A stretch of DNA of 11,786 bases, taken from assembly GCA_033763845.1 (NCBI GenBank), contig JANRJR010000038.1:1-11786 (forward strand), in the 5' to 3' direction. A program made the translations under genes and the position numbers. Of this stretch, positions 1 through 7,243 are shown piece after piece. The notes under the pieces were generated by a model. That model saw nothing but the letters and a program-made list of their open reading frames with translations. It was not told the origin of the DNA and did not search any database. The DNA comes from DASZBR01 sp033763845. Its GTDB lineage: Bacteria; Pseudomonadota; Gammaproteobacteria; DASZBR01. Positions within the stretch are counted from its first letter, which is position 1; each line of letters opens with the position of its first letter.

Positions 1-7
1 CCATCTA

Positions 8-1210
8 ATGCCAGAATCGTCTAAGTCGCCGAAATTTTTGTATTATTTTCATAATTTACGTTTTCATTGGTTTGATGATTTTTATGAGCAAGCCAAAATC
101 GATTCGACATTACACTATCTTCAAATGGCTAGAATTGCGATTGAATCAACAGCGGATTCTGTTGCGCACCGTGTTTTAGCACTGCACTCTGCAGAAACGG
201 CATTTCAATCACAATTTGCGCGAATCCAGCGCGCAAGAAGAGAGTGCCAACGCGGATTTAGAAAGTATTTTTCTGCTAATACACTCAGATTTCTTTTGCG
301 AATTGAAGATGCACTAAAATTACAACAATTTCAGTTGCTATGCGAAAAAGTGAATTTATTAGGCTGTATCAGCGTTGCACCAATTGAAAGTCTGAGAGAA
401 ATTCAGCTTTATCAACTGCTTCGTAGCTTTCCGTCTCGTTTGCCTCCCGTCTTAAAGAAACAGTACGATCAGTATGTTGCTGTTCTTGAAAGTCGTGTAT
501 CGCCTAACTATGAAATTCATTTAAAGCGATATTTTTCCGAGTGGGCTTATTATGCTTCATTAAAAACATTAACGGCTGAGCAGCTTCAAGCAGTGCATGA
601 GCGTTCAGAAAAAGATGAAGCGGCATTAATGGTTTTTTTGCCAGTGCGCTGGAGTTTTCGTGTTGAAAAGATAAGAGAGTTGCGGCTCAGTAACCAATTG
701 AAATCAGTCGAGCTATGGGCTGGAATGGGGTTAATAGATTTATTTCGTGAACGCCCCACTTTATTGCAACAACAAATTCAGGATGAGATTCATCATCTGA
801 CAGAATCACTTGAAGAATATATCAGAGATTATGTCGAAGAATTTAATTACGTCGATCAAAAGCATTATTTGATGCAGTTAATAACATCGCTGCGACAAGA
901 GGGCGTCTCTGATGTTCACGAATCGCAAAAATTATTGTGCTCTGATAAGAGTTTTTTGGCATTGTTCCCTGAAATTAATTTTTTTATTAATGTCATGTTG
1001 AAATTGAAATCAACTGAAAAACTTTTTCCTACGCTAAATAATATTCCGGATGTTAAACATCATCTTGATGAGATTTATCGCTTCATTCGTCGCCAAGAAG
1101 GGATGTATTTGAATAAAAATAATGCAAAGTTTGTACAACTTTTTTGTAGAGAGGCCACACTTGCTGAAAAACAACTTTCAATTTATCCACTCAGGAGAAT
1201 AATACGATGA
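8..1210 (+). CDS. Hypothetical helix-rich protein, possibly 5' partial
   Basis: I do not recognise this family. The 400-residue product has no signal peptide, membrane segment or known catalytic motif. It is rich in charged and aromatic residues and looks almost entirely alpha-helical, for example around residues 195-215 and 255-285, so it is probably cytoplasmic or secreted without a signal. The ATG at position 8 is only the first ATG available: the frame is open to the window edge (codons CAT and CTA precede it) and no ribosome binding site can be seen in seven bases, so the true start may lie upstream. It shares a 4-nt ATGA overlap with the next gene, which suggests translational coupling and a joint function. 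Its size and composition would fit either an island cargo gene or a secreted protein, but nothing here proves either. Confidence 0.7.
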   Translation: MPESSKSPKFLYYFHNLRFHWFDDFYEQAKIDSTLHYLQMARIAIESTADSVAHRVLALHSAETAFQSQFARIQRARRECQRGFRKYFSANTLRFLLRIEDALKLQQFQLLCEKVNLLGCISVAPIESLREIQLYQLLRSFPSRLPPVLKKQYDQYVAVLESRVSPNYEIHLKRYFSEWAYYASLKTLTAEQLQAVHERSEKDEAALMVFLPVRWSFRVEKIRELRLSNQLKSVELWAGMGLIDLFRERPTLLQQQIQDEIHHLTESLEEYIRDYVEEFNYVDQKHYLMQLITSLRQEGVSDVHESQKLLCSDKSFLALFPEINFFINVMLKLKSTEKLFPTLNNIPDVKHHLDEIYRFIRRQEGMYLNKNNAKFVQLFCREATLAEKQLSIYPLRRIIR

Positions 1211-1824
1211 ACGAGTTTTTAATGGACAGTAGTTTTGATGACATTTCAGATGCTGAAGATGTGTTTGTCATTCACCATGACTTGTCGCAGGCTGAAAATG
1301 CGCATATCCAATTGAATATGAATCGCTTAGAAATCAAGTTGTTGTGTGGAGCGTTAAGTGATGGCATGGAACGTTATCGAAGTCAGCGTAAAAAAATATC
1401 GCGCCGCCGCATGCAAGATGTCAGTGCGATTCAGCATATAATTTCGTGTAGCTTAGATTACAAAACTAAAGAAGAGTGCATGATGGTTGTGCAGCAACGT
1501 TTAGAAAAATTTCGAACGGGTTGGTTTATTTTTCGTGGGCAAAGCGTATTGCGTAATATTTTGGTTGAAATCATGAAAGAGCATCGTTCAGAGATAACAA
1601 AAGAGTTGCGGCTTGAATTAGTAAGAGAAATGCAAGCACATAAAGCCACGCAAAAGCGATACAATTTTGTGCAAGGCGATACGGTGGAAGAACTAAAGCG
1701 TGAAGTCATCCAGTTGCGCAAGCAACTGGAAAAACATGAACCACAAAGATCAATTAACTCTGATGTATCTTTAATTCAAGATACGGGAATTGTTGGGAGG
1801 TTAAAGAATATTTTTGGGAAATAA
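1207..1824 (+). CDS. Hypothetical protein with C-terminal coiled coil
   Basis: This is a 205-residue protein of unknown family. The N-terminal 30 residues are acidic (DSSFDDISDAEDVF). The middle is strongly basic (RSQRKKISRRRMQD, about residues 58-71). A likely coiled coil follows at about 158-175 (TVEELKREVIQLRKQLEKHE), then a short amphipathic end (GIVGRLKNIFGK). No signal peptide or membrane helix is seen. The start is well supported: AGGAG at 1193-1197 lies 9 nt before the ATG, which overlaps the upstream stop as ATGA. The gene ends one base before the convergent recombinase gene, with no room for a terminator between them. It probably works with the upstream gene, perhaps as a small partner protein, but this is inferred only from the overlap. 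Confidence 0.75.
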   Translation: MNEFLMDSSFDDISDAEDVFVIHHDLSQAENAHIQLNMNRLEIKLLCGALSDGMERYRSQRKKISRRRMQDVSAIQHIISCSLDYKTKEECMMVVQQRLEKFRTGWFIFRGQSVLRNILVEIMKEHRSEITKELRLELVREMQAHKATQKRYNFVQGDTVEELKREVIQLRKQLEKHEPQRSINSDVSLIQDTGIVGRLKNIFGK

Positions 1825-1825
1825 C

Positions 1826-3010
1826 TTAATCCACCTTAATTAATTTACCCTTTGCTGACGCATGTCGTTCGCGTAATTCGACGTTAATATAGCGATCGGT
1901 AATCGCGCCTGAGCCATGACCTGCATCATCGCGAACATGCTCGCGCGGACGCACTTTCACGTCTTCAGAAATGCCTGTGTGGCGAAGCCAGTGAACTGTA
2001 GCAGACCGTAATTGATCGCCTTCGTCATGGAAATTATCGCGGATTAATTCATCAGCAGCCTTATCAAAACATGCTTGAACTAATTTACGAATGTGTCGCG
2101 TTCCTGTAACAGCTCCTTTTCCTTTGTTTTTTGCAATTAATGGAATGGCTTCACCGGGTGATGGAAGAGGAGATAAATTTAATCCGGTGCGATAACGTTT
2201 TAATGCTTCTAACATAGCATCACTCACGGCTATATCGCGTTCTTTATTCCCTTTTCCAACTGTTTTGAACCACCAATTGCCATCGCCGTCTTTGAAAAAA
2301 TGCTGCATTTGAGGCTCCCAGCGAATGCTGGACGATAATTCTGAAATGCGTAAATACATAGAATATAACGCATTCATGATAAATAGGGTTCTGTCATCCA
2401 TATTTTCGGCAGCTTTAATGACATAGCGCCATTGCACATCAGATAATTTGCGAATAACTTTTGAGCCTTGCGTTTTCCTAAGAAACTGACTCTTCTGACG
2501 AATTTGTGCGACAGGATTTACTTCAGCGTAACCTTCTTGAATTAAAAACTGATAAAAACTGCTGATAATTGCAAAAATAGCTTGCAATGCATTTTGAGAT
2601 AATAAGTAATCGTCAACAGATGGCCTTATTCCATCATGGAAACTTTTTTTACTGATGCTAACAACAAACGGACGCCAGTCTGGGTTAGGAACACGAGTGT
2701 TATCTTTATCTGTGAATCGGGTTACGTTTTTTAAACCAATCCAACTTTTTGGAGGATTTTGGCAAAAACGTAAAAAATCTTCGAAATCTGCGCGCGTAAT
2801 ATCGCGCAATGATTTATGACTAATTTCACCGCACCAATGTAATAATCGTTCGACTTCACGACGATACGCATTAAACGTCGCATTGGATCCTGCATATGCA
2901 CCCAGAAATTCAACGGCGTATTTAATATCATCAGAAGTAATGGGTGTGGATTTTAGTAGGGTGAGATTATCGAAGATGGGGGTCGGTGTAGCTGTTCCTG
3001 CTGTAGTCAT
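1826..3010 (-). CDS. Tyrosine-type site-specific recombinase (phage integrase family)
   Basis: This enzyme cuts and rejoins DNA through a 3'-phosphotyrosine intermediate, as XerC/XerD and phage integrases do. The 394 residues show an N-terminal SAM-like core-binding domain (about 25-175) and a C-terminal catalytic domain (about 188-394). All catalytic positions are visible: Arg221 (YLRISEL), the beta-hairpin Lys253 (VGKGNKER), His340-x-x-Arg343 (HWLRH), His365 (AGHGS) and nucleophile Tyr374 (DRYINV). It is therefore probably active. The ATG is supported by AAAGGA 8 nt upstream. A good promoter lies in the 77-bp divergent intergenic region. No tRNA gene or att-like direct repeat was seen in the window, so it could be an island integrase that has become separated from its att site, or a resident recombinase. 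It is larger than XerC/D (about 300 residues) because of a longer N-terminal part and an insert around 280-335. Confidence 0.93.
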   Translation of the reverse strand: MTTAGTATPTPIFDNLTLLKSTPITSDDIKYAVEFLGAYAGSNATFNAYRREVERLLHWCGEISHKSLRDITRADFEDFLRFCQNPPKSWIGLKNVTRFTDKDNTRVPNPDWRPFVVSISKKSFHDGIRPSVDDYLLSQNALQAIFAIISSFYQFLIQEGYAEVNPVAQIRQKSQFLRKTQGSKVIRKLSDVQWRYVIKAAENMDDRTLFIMNALYSMYLRISELSSSIRWEPQMQHFFKDGDGNWWFKTVGKGNKERDIAVSDAMLEALKRYRTGLNLSPLPSPGEAIPLIAKNKGKGAVTGTRHIRKLVQACFDKAADELIRDNFHDEGDQLRSATVHWLRHTGISEDVKVRPREHVRDDAGHGSGAITDRYINVELRERHASAKGKLIKVD

Positions 3011-3043
3011 GGGAAAAATCCTTTATCCAGGCCGGTAACAAGT

Positions 3044-3073
3044 ATTATACTTTCATTTTAGGTTTAAGCTCAA
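3044..3073 (-). promoter_or_regulatory. Sigma-70-type promoter of the recombinase gene
   Basis: On the minus strand TTGAGC (3068-3073) lies 18 bp upstream of a perfect TATAAT (3044-3049). The 3'-most base of the -10 box is 34 bases before the recombinase ATG, so the leader would be short and contain the AAAGGA site. The promoter sits inside the divergent region shared with the FabH-like gene. Confidence 0.55.
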
Positions 3074-3087
3074 GTGCTCGAGGAACT

Positions 3088-4134
3088 ATGAAAATAGAAA
3101 CAGTAAAAGTGAGTCTGCCGTCAAGACGTATTACAAATCAAGATATGGTTGAACTTATTCGTGAGCAAAGTCACGATGTTCCTCAAGAAATATTCGATAA
3201 AATTGCATCTCGGATTAAAATTTTATTGCGTTTATCTGGTTCGCAAGATCGTTATTGGCGAGAAGCGAGTGAGACGCCCATTGAATTACTAAAAAAATCA
3301 TACCGCGAAGCAATGAGCGAAGTCGGTTGGAAACCCGAAGAGATTGATCTTTTAATTTATGTGGGTGTAGGGAGAGGGTTTTTAGAGCCTGGAAATGCGT
3401 ACATGGTCGCGCAATCGTTTGGGTTAATTCATGCGGATTGTTTTGATTTATTGGATGCCTGTATGAGTTGGAGTCGTGCGTTAGAAATTGTTCATAATTA
3501 TTTTAAGTTAGGAAAATATAAACGAGTTATTATTGTAAATGCGGAATTTAACAGCACGGCGTTTGGTTATCCTGAAATTTACCGCGTGACAGATGAATCT
3601 ATGTTGGATTCACGTTTTCCAGGATATACCATTGGCGAAGCTGCAACTGTAACGTTGTTATCAAATGAAAATAACACTAAAGATGCCTGGGAATTTCATT
3701 TTTCATCTAAGCCTAACTTATCTGATTTATGTACTATTCCGTTGCCACAGTTTAAAGTTTTTACGGATAACACTTCAGACAAGTTAGGCAAAAATGGTCC
3801 GCTGGTATTTACGTCGTATGGTTCAGAATTACATGCTTATGGAAATACGGAGGGAATAAAATTATTCCAAAAATTATCCGTTCCTCGCGAAAAAATTAAT
3901 ATAGTTTTCACTCATGCATCTTCCAGTACAGCATGGCAAAAAGGAGGCGAAACCGTTGGTGTTGCCGACAAGATGTACCACATTTATCCGCGTACGGGGA
4001 ATTTGGTCTCTGCCTCAGTTCCAGCTGCCATGGCGCTTGCGCTAAAAGAAAATAAATTAAAACGCGGTGACAGAGTGGTGTGTTGGGTTGCAAGTGCAGG
4101 AATGTCATTTGCCGTGTATAGTTTTATCTATTAA
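3088..4134 (+). CDS. Ketoacyl-ACP synthase III family protein (FabH-like)
   Basis: This is a thiolase-fold condensing enzyme of the KAS III group, which joins an acyl-CoA or acyl primer to malonyl-ACP by decarboxylative Claisen condensation. At 348 residues it has normal family length. The Cys-His-Asn triad is visible: Cys125 in LLDACMSW, His276 in VFTHASSS and Asn305 in GNLVSASVPAAM. The last motif matches the GNT/SAAS-IP motif of FabH. The usual FabH HQAN motif is replaced by HASS, and no fab, acp or other lipid gene is adjacent. I therefore favour a stand-alone KAS III-like enzyme with its own substrate, as found in secondary metabolism, over the housekeeping FabH. GAGGA lies only 3 nt before the ATG. 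The gene is divergent from the recombinase and convergent with the M48 peptidase gene. Confidence 0.88.
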   Translation: MKIETVKVSLPSRRITNQDMVELIREQSHDVPQEIFDKIASRIKILLRLSGSQDRYWREASETPIELLKKSYREAMSEVGWKPEEIDLLIYVGVGRGFLEPGNAYMVAQSFGLIHADCFDLLDACMSWSRALEIVHNYFKLGKYKRVIIVNAEFNSTAFGYPEIYRVTDESMLDSRFPGYTIGEAATVTLLSNENNTKDAWEFHFSSKPNLSDLCTIPLPQFKVFTDNTSDKLGKNGPLVFTSYGSELHAYGNTEGIKLFQKLSVPREKINIVFTHASSSTAWQKGGETVGVADKMYHIYPRTGNLVSASVPAAMALALKENKLKRGDRVVCWVASAGMSFAVYSFIY

Positions 4135-4153
4135 ATTAATTTTAGAATAGATT

Positions 4154-4176
4154 CTCAATAAAATTATTTTATAGAG
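4154..4176. terminator. AT-rich hairpin between convergent genes, possible weak terminator
   Basis: A ten-position stem (CTC, one A-A mismatch, then ATAAAA paired with TTTTAT) closes a TTA loop between the end of the FabH-like gene and the end of the M48 peptidase gene. It is AT-rich and has no immediate U tract on either strand, so any termination would be weak; it may simply be an AT-rich dyad. Confidence 0.3.
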
Positions 4177-4186
4177 TGCTATCAAA

Positions 4187-5239
4187 TTAAAGTTTTTTTG
4201 TAAATCCAAGAGCTGCAAGCCGTTTTTGGAGAGAAGGGTGGGTTGAGAGCCACTCGCCCAAGGCGTTATGAGATTTTATTCCTGCCACCGTCGGGTCAAA
4301 GAAGTAAGCGGTACGTCGTAAAGAGTCGTGCGAAGATTGATTGTATTCTTTAGTGTACAGCGCTGTATTTTCAGCGTGGTCGCCGTTGATTTTTAGCAAA
4401 GCCCGAGCTAATGGTTCATTATTCCGCGTAAGCTCTACACATCCTGCGTCTGCCATGTATTCACGTGTACGGCTTAAAAATAGCAATAAAAGCATAGTAA
4501 CCAGAGGCAATATATAACGAAGTAGCACAATAATTAACATCAAATATCCGCCGCCGCCACCACCTTCACGTCGACGTCCTCCGCGGTAATATGCATTCCA
4601 AAATAACATGTCTACAATCATTAGCATGATATTGCTCAATAATGTTGCCATTAGGGTTAATTTAATATCCATGTGACGAATATGGCTTAATTCATGCGCC
4701 ATAACCGCTTGTGTCTCATCTCTATCAAGTTTTTTCATTAAGCCGCGTGTAATTGCGACGATCGCAGATTTTTCGCTATATCCGCTGGCAAATGCATTCA
4801 TGTAATCTGCTTCGATAATAAATACGCGAGGCATAAAGCGTAATCCTGCCGCAATTTTTAATTCTTCAATAATATTGTAAAGCTGCTTTTCTTCGAGATC
4901 TCTGGCGGAATTAGGTGTGATTTCGTGATACTGCGTGCCCATCAAAACCAATTTGTCATGAAACATAAAAACAACGATAAGCGAAACAATGCCAATTAAT
5001 GCTGTAACAATAGTTACGCGAGGCATTAATTTTAAGGTAATTAAATCCAGAAAAATATCTTGAGGTGGGATCGTATGATAACTTATTTCAAAATAAACAA
5101 TGGTATCGATCAATAAACCCAATAATATATAAAGTAAAATAAAGAGGGCGATGACAAGATATGTGCGGCGCGAATTCCGTGAAAGTGCGGCGCGCCAATC
5201 ACTCGCACTTTCACTGTATTGATTTAAGGCTGCGGTCAT
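4187..5239 (-). CDS. M48 family zinc metallopeptidase, HtpX-like membrane protease
   Basis: This is an integral inner-membrane zinc endopeptidase of the M48/HtpX type, a class that degrades misfolded membrane proteins. The 350 residues show predicted membrane segments at about 26-50, 73-95, 194-216 and 232-255. The zinc motif HELSH is at 182-186 (catalytic Glu183) and the third zinc ligand is Glu260 in SRTREYMAD. A conserved STHP motif is at 332-335. A glycine-rich linker (about 221-231) separates the third and fourth helices. The start codon overlaps the stop of lemA by 4 nt (ATGA), the classic LemA-M48 arrangement, so both proteins come from one message and probably work together. All key residues are present, so an active protease is expected. 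Confidence 0.93.
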   Translation of the reverse strand: MTAALNQYSESASDWRAALSRNSRRTYLVIALFILLYILLGLLIDTIVYFEISYHTIPPQDIFLDLITLKLMPRVTIVTALIGIVSLIVVFMFHDKLVLMGTQYHEITPNSARDLEEKQLYNIIEELKIAAGLRFMPRVFIIEADYMNAFASGYSEKSAIVAITRGLMKKLDRDETQAVMAHELSHIRHMDIKLTLMATLLSNIMLMIVDMLFWNAYYRGGRRREGGGGGGYLMLIIVLLRYILPLVTMLLLLFLSRTREYMADAGCVELTRNNEPLARALLKINGDHAENTALYTKEYNQSSHDSLRRTAYFFDPTVAGIKSHNALGEWLSTHPSLQKRLAALGFTKKL

Positions 5240-5811
5240 AATTTAACGGTGTAATTATCTTTAGCTTTTACGTCATCTTCAGAACCTAAAGACCAGTAAG
5301 GATAATCAAAATCCAGTTTAGAACTGAATGCGCTCACAACAATATTGGTTGGAAATGATTTTTTAGTTGCGTTGTATTTTTCAATGCTGTCGTTGAAAGC
5401 TTGTTTAGCGAAAGCCAACTTATTTTCTGTGCTGACGATTTCTTCTTGTAATTGCATCGCATTTTGATTGGCTTTTAAGTCTGGATATTGTTCAAATACG
5501 GCATTAATTCCACCCAAAATTCCGGAGATCCGATTTTCCGCGGCCATTTGTCCTGCTAAATTGCCTTTCGCTTTTGCTTCTTGTGATTGTGAGCGAAGGG
5601 CGGTGACATCGCTAAGTACACTTTTTTCATAATCCATGTATTTCTTGAGCACTTCAATTAAAGATTCGAAAACTTTAAAGCGTCTGTCCAATTGAACATC
5701 GATTTGTTTTTGGTTGTTACGAACAGATTCAATAATGGCGATAAGAGCGTTATAGGTAAAAATGACAAATCCAATGATCACAACAAGAATAGCTAAGGCA
5801 ATAAGCAACAT
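5236..5811 (-). CDS. lemA: LemA family protein
   Basis: LemA proteins are membrane-anchored helical proteins with the bulk of the chain outside the cytoplasm; their biochemical role is unsettled, but they recur next to M48 proteases. The 191 residues match the usual length. One N-terminal membrane helix lies at about 2-20, followed by family motifs: YNALI (20-24), RRFKVFESLIEVLKKY (43-58), YPDLKANQN (109-117), TENKLAFAKQAFND (128-141) and FPTNIVVSAF (153-162). There is no lipobox cysteine. GGAG lies about 8 nt before the ATG. The leader, including the ribosome binding site and a TATAAT, is repeated near 6519-6582. The adjacent M48 gene is translationally coupled. Confidence 0.95.
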   Translation of the reverse strand: MLLIALAILVVIIGFVIFTYNALIAIIESVRNNQKQIDVQLDRRFKVFESLIEVLKKYMDYEKSVLSDVTALRSQSQEAKAKGNLAGQMAAENRISGILGGINAVFEQYPDLKANQNAMQLQEEIVSTENKLAFAKQAFNDSIEKYNATKKSFPTNIVVSAFSSKLDFDYPYWSLGSEDDVKAKDNYTVKL

Positions 5812-5844
5812 ATCAGAATCTCCAGCAGTAAAGTTTAATTCCAG
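5809..5844 (-). repeat. lemA leader repeat, copy 1
   Basis: This 36-bp stretch spans the lemA start codon and the GGAG ribosome binding site. It recurs without mismatch, in the same orientation, at 6519-6554. After a less similar spacer (13 nt here, 15 nt in copy 2) both copies continue with a shared 13-bp block, 5858-5870 here, which reads ATTAGGCTATAAT on the minus strand. Confidence 0.9.
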
Positions 5845-5857
5845 GACAACAGCAAAG

Positions 5858-5863
5858 ATTATA
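5858..5863 (-). promoter_or_regulatory. -10 box of the lemA-M48 operon
   Basis: A perfect TATAAT on the minus strand lies 46 bp upstream of the lemA ATG, within the conserved 13-bp block shared with the second leader copy. No convincing -35 hexamer was found; the best is TTACTC at 5882-5887 with an 18-bp spacer. The upstream edge lies close to the end of the DUF2062 gene (5899). Confidence 0.45.
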
Positions 5864-5898
5864 GCCTAATAATTGCCATAAGAGTAAGCAGCAATACG

Positions 5899-6441
5899 TT
5901 ATTTATTTATCCGTTGACGCCACTGCCAGTAAATAAAAATGCGCCAAATAATTTGGACAGCAAAATATCCTAGTAAAGCAGAACCAAAAGCCATGATCGG
6001 TAAGCCAACCAAGTAAGTTTTTCCTAAGGAAAGAAACCATATATAAAATTCATGAGCGGAGGTGCCTAAATTTTTCCATTGCCATGCTGGTATAGAAGGA
6101 ATAACAGATACAGTATTTTTTTTACCTAAAACCCACTCACCGATTTTATAAATGAAAAAATTGAAAGGTAAAAATGTAAGTGGATTCGTAATCCAGGTTA
6201 CTATAACAGAGATAGGTAGATTGGCACGAAACCACAATGCCAGTAGTGCTGCCAACAACATCTGAAAAGGGATAGGAAGAAAACAGACCAATAATCCAAC
6301 AGCAAATCCTCTAGCGACAGAGTGGCGATTAATGTGCCACAGGTTTTGATGACGAAATAAAAAAGAGTTCAACCAACGTAGTTTGGGCTCGCGCTGGAAC
6401 TCAGTATGATTTGGCAGCCACTTTTTAAAAAAGAGACGCAC
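5899..6441 (-). CDS. DUF2062 domain membrane protein
   Basis: This is a small integral membrane protein of the DUF2062 family, whose molecular function is unknown. The 180 residues contain the family signature: a basic N-terminus (FFKKWLP), NLWHINRHSVARGFAVGL (33-50), FLPIPFQMLLAALLALWFRAN (54-74) and TWITNPLTFLPF (82-93). Membrane segments are at about 47-70, 76-100 and 143-168. The start is GTG at 6441: a TAA lies in frame directly before it, and the alignment-like MRLFFKKWLP start agrees with the family's usual N-terminus, so it cannot be longer. No clear Shine-Dalgarno sequence precedes the GTG. It may be translated by coupling to the tiny reading frame that ends at that TAA. The gene lies upstream of lemA on the same strand and may feed into that operon. 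Confidence 0.88.
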   Translation of the reverse strand: MRLFFKKWLPNHTEFQREPKLRWLNSFLFRHQNLWHINRHSVARGFAVGLLVCFLPIPFQMLLAALLALWFRANLPISVIVTWITNPLTFLPFNFFIYKIGEWVLGKKNTVSVIPSIPAWQWKNLGTSAHEFYIWFLSLGKTYLVGLPIMAFGSALLGYFAVQIIWRIFIYWQWRQRINK

Positions 6442-6501
6442 TTAGTAGGCTGCTATTTTCGAAAACATTGGCCTCATCATACTTACAACGATGTTACTCA
6501 T
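6442..6501 (-). CDS. Possible 19-residue leader peptide before the DUF2062 gene
   Basis: Downstream of the second leader repeat, an ATG with the lemA-type ribosome binding site opens a 7-codon frame (MKKSVLR, 6521-6498). Its TGA overlaps another ATG (6501) that opens a 19-codon frame (MSNIVVSMMRPMFSKIAAY) whose TAA directly abuts the GTG of the DUF2062 gene. The chain of overlaps could couple translation to a gene that lacks its own ribosome binding site. It could also be chance, or the remnant of a lost gene. Nothing shows that the peptides are made. Confidence 0.25.
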   Translation of the reverse strand: MSNIVVSMMRPMFSKIAAY

Positions 6502-6518
6502 CTGAGCACACTTTTTTT

Positions 6519-6582
6519 CATATCAGAATCTCCAGCAGTAAAGTTTAATTCCAGCAATGAAGGTAAGAGATTATAGCCTAAT
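6519..6582 (-). repeat. lemA leader repeat, copy 2, with -10 box
   Basis: This is a same-orientation copy of the lemA leader: 36 identical bp (6519-6554, containing the ATG and GGAG) and then the 13-bp block ATTAGGCTATAAT (6570-6582, minus strand). It supplies a potential promoter and translation start upstream of the DUF2062 gene. The interval between the copies is 710 bp and holds exactly the DUF2062 gene. Confidence 0.88.
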
Positions 6583-6630
6583 TATCTCGCTGAGCGTAGT
6601 ATGCGGAAGAGATTTAGGTCTAGACTAAGA

Positions 6631-6644
6631 GTGCCCAAAGGCAC
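6631..6644 (+). other. Small hairpin in leader of the secreted cysteine-rich protein
   Basis: GTGCC-CAAA-GGCAC forms a five-pair stem with a four-base loop about 28 bases before the ATG at 6672. An 8-bp palindrome GTCTAGAC (6618-6625) lies just before it. Either could be an operator or a leader structure; no T tract follows, so it is not a terminator. Confidence 0.3.
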
Positions 6645-6671
6645 ACATGATATTATTTTCGGAGAATTGAT

Positions 6672-7097
6672 ATGAAGTATGTTTTATACGGTGTTCGATG
6701 CGTCATGTATAGTCTGCTAACCTTAATAGCGTTGCTTGGGCTCTCTCGCATGAGTTTTGCAAAAACGTCAATTCAATACTGTACTCATAATAATGAAAAA
6801 CCTGCTAATACTGTTGAAAATACATTACTTCAACAGTTAGTTCCACGTTTTGCAAAATCAATGGGCTGTCAGATTGGCAATAATTGTTTGGGTAAATGGA
6901 ACAACCAAGAAAATCCATCGAAATATTCTATTGCGTGGGAAAAACAGTGCGGCCCTGTCATTGGTGGAGTGGCTCAATTAGGAGACAATGGCGCGGGTTC
7001 AACATTCACGTGCCAAAAAAATCCGGATACCGGAAAAGTCTGTTGTTCACCGTTGGGTTATGAGTATGTCAATGATTTTATGGTGTGTGAGAAATAA
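6672..7097 (+). CDS. Secreted small cysteine-rich protein of unknown function
   Basis: I do not recognise the family. The 141-residue precursor has an N-terminal signal peptide (hydrophobic 11-25, cleavage likely after SFA at 30), so the mature protein of about 111 residues is exported through Sec. The mature part holds eight cysteines (37, 66, 72, 93, 114, 124, 125, 139), an even number including one CC pair. This suggests four disulfides in the periplasm or outside the cell. A glycine-rich stretch (GVAQLGDNGAGS, 99-110) precedes the last cysteines. GGAGA at 6661-6665 lies 6 nt before the ATG. Its TAA overlaps the ATG of the next small gene (TAATG), so the two are cotranscribed. Confidence 0.8.
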   Translation: MKYVLYGVRCVMYSLLTLIALLGLSRMSFAKTSIQYCTHNNEKPANTVENTLLQQLVPRFAKSMGCQIGNNCLGKWNNQENPSKYSIAWEKQCGPVIGGVAQLGDNGAGSTFTCQKNPDTGKVCCSPLGYEYVNDFMVCEK

Positions 7098-7243
7098 TGA
7101 AAAAAATTGCTACAATTTTACTAAGCTTTATTTTTTTAAATTTTATTCCTTCTTTCGCATTTGCTAAACCTGGATTTTGTATTGACGCAAAAACAGGCAT
7201 AAATACTATTCAACCGGGTTCAACAACATTAAGTGGATTTTGA
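7097..7243 (+). CDS. Short secreted peptide, probably the 5' remnant of a broken exported-protein gene
   Basis: This 48-codon frame begins at an ATG that overlaps the upstream stop by one base (TAATG). It encodes a clear Sec signal peptide: MKK, then a hydrophobic core, then FAFA with likely cleavage after residue 23. The mature part is only about 25 residues (KPGFCIDAKTGINTIQPGSTT...). Since the stop at 7241-7243 is followed at once by another open frame that looks like beta-barrel strands, the simplest reading is that this is the signal-peptide exon-like start of a larger outer-membrane or secreted protein broken by a frameshift near 7240. The alternative is a genuine small exported peptide partner of the upstream cysteine-rich protein. 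Confidence 0.5.
   Translation: MKKIATILLSFIFLNFIPSFAFAKPGFCIDAKTGINTIQPGSTTLSGF

Noticed and set aside
1458..1721. Antisense reading frame of 87 codons
   Set aside because: It lies wholly opposite a well-supported gene, has no ribosome binding site and no recognisable domain; several similar frames at 2731-2931, 3908-4108, 8356-8538, 9498-9720 and 9946-10155 were rejected for the same reason.
1824..1848. CTTAAT-N4-CTTAAT resembling a PmrA box at the recombinase end
   Set aside because: The spacing is 10, not 11 bp, it lies inside the recombinase coding sequence (codons for its C-terminal K-L-I-K-V-D) and no promoter or gene start follows.
1826..3087. tRNA gene or att direct repeat next to the recombinase
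   Set aside because: No cloverleaf-like sequence or direct repeat was found on either side by eye.
4547..4565. GCC/GGC-rich short repeat
   Set aside because: It only encodes the glycine-rich linker of the M48 protease (residues about 221-231) and has no separate signal.
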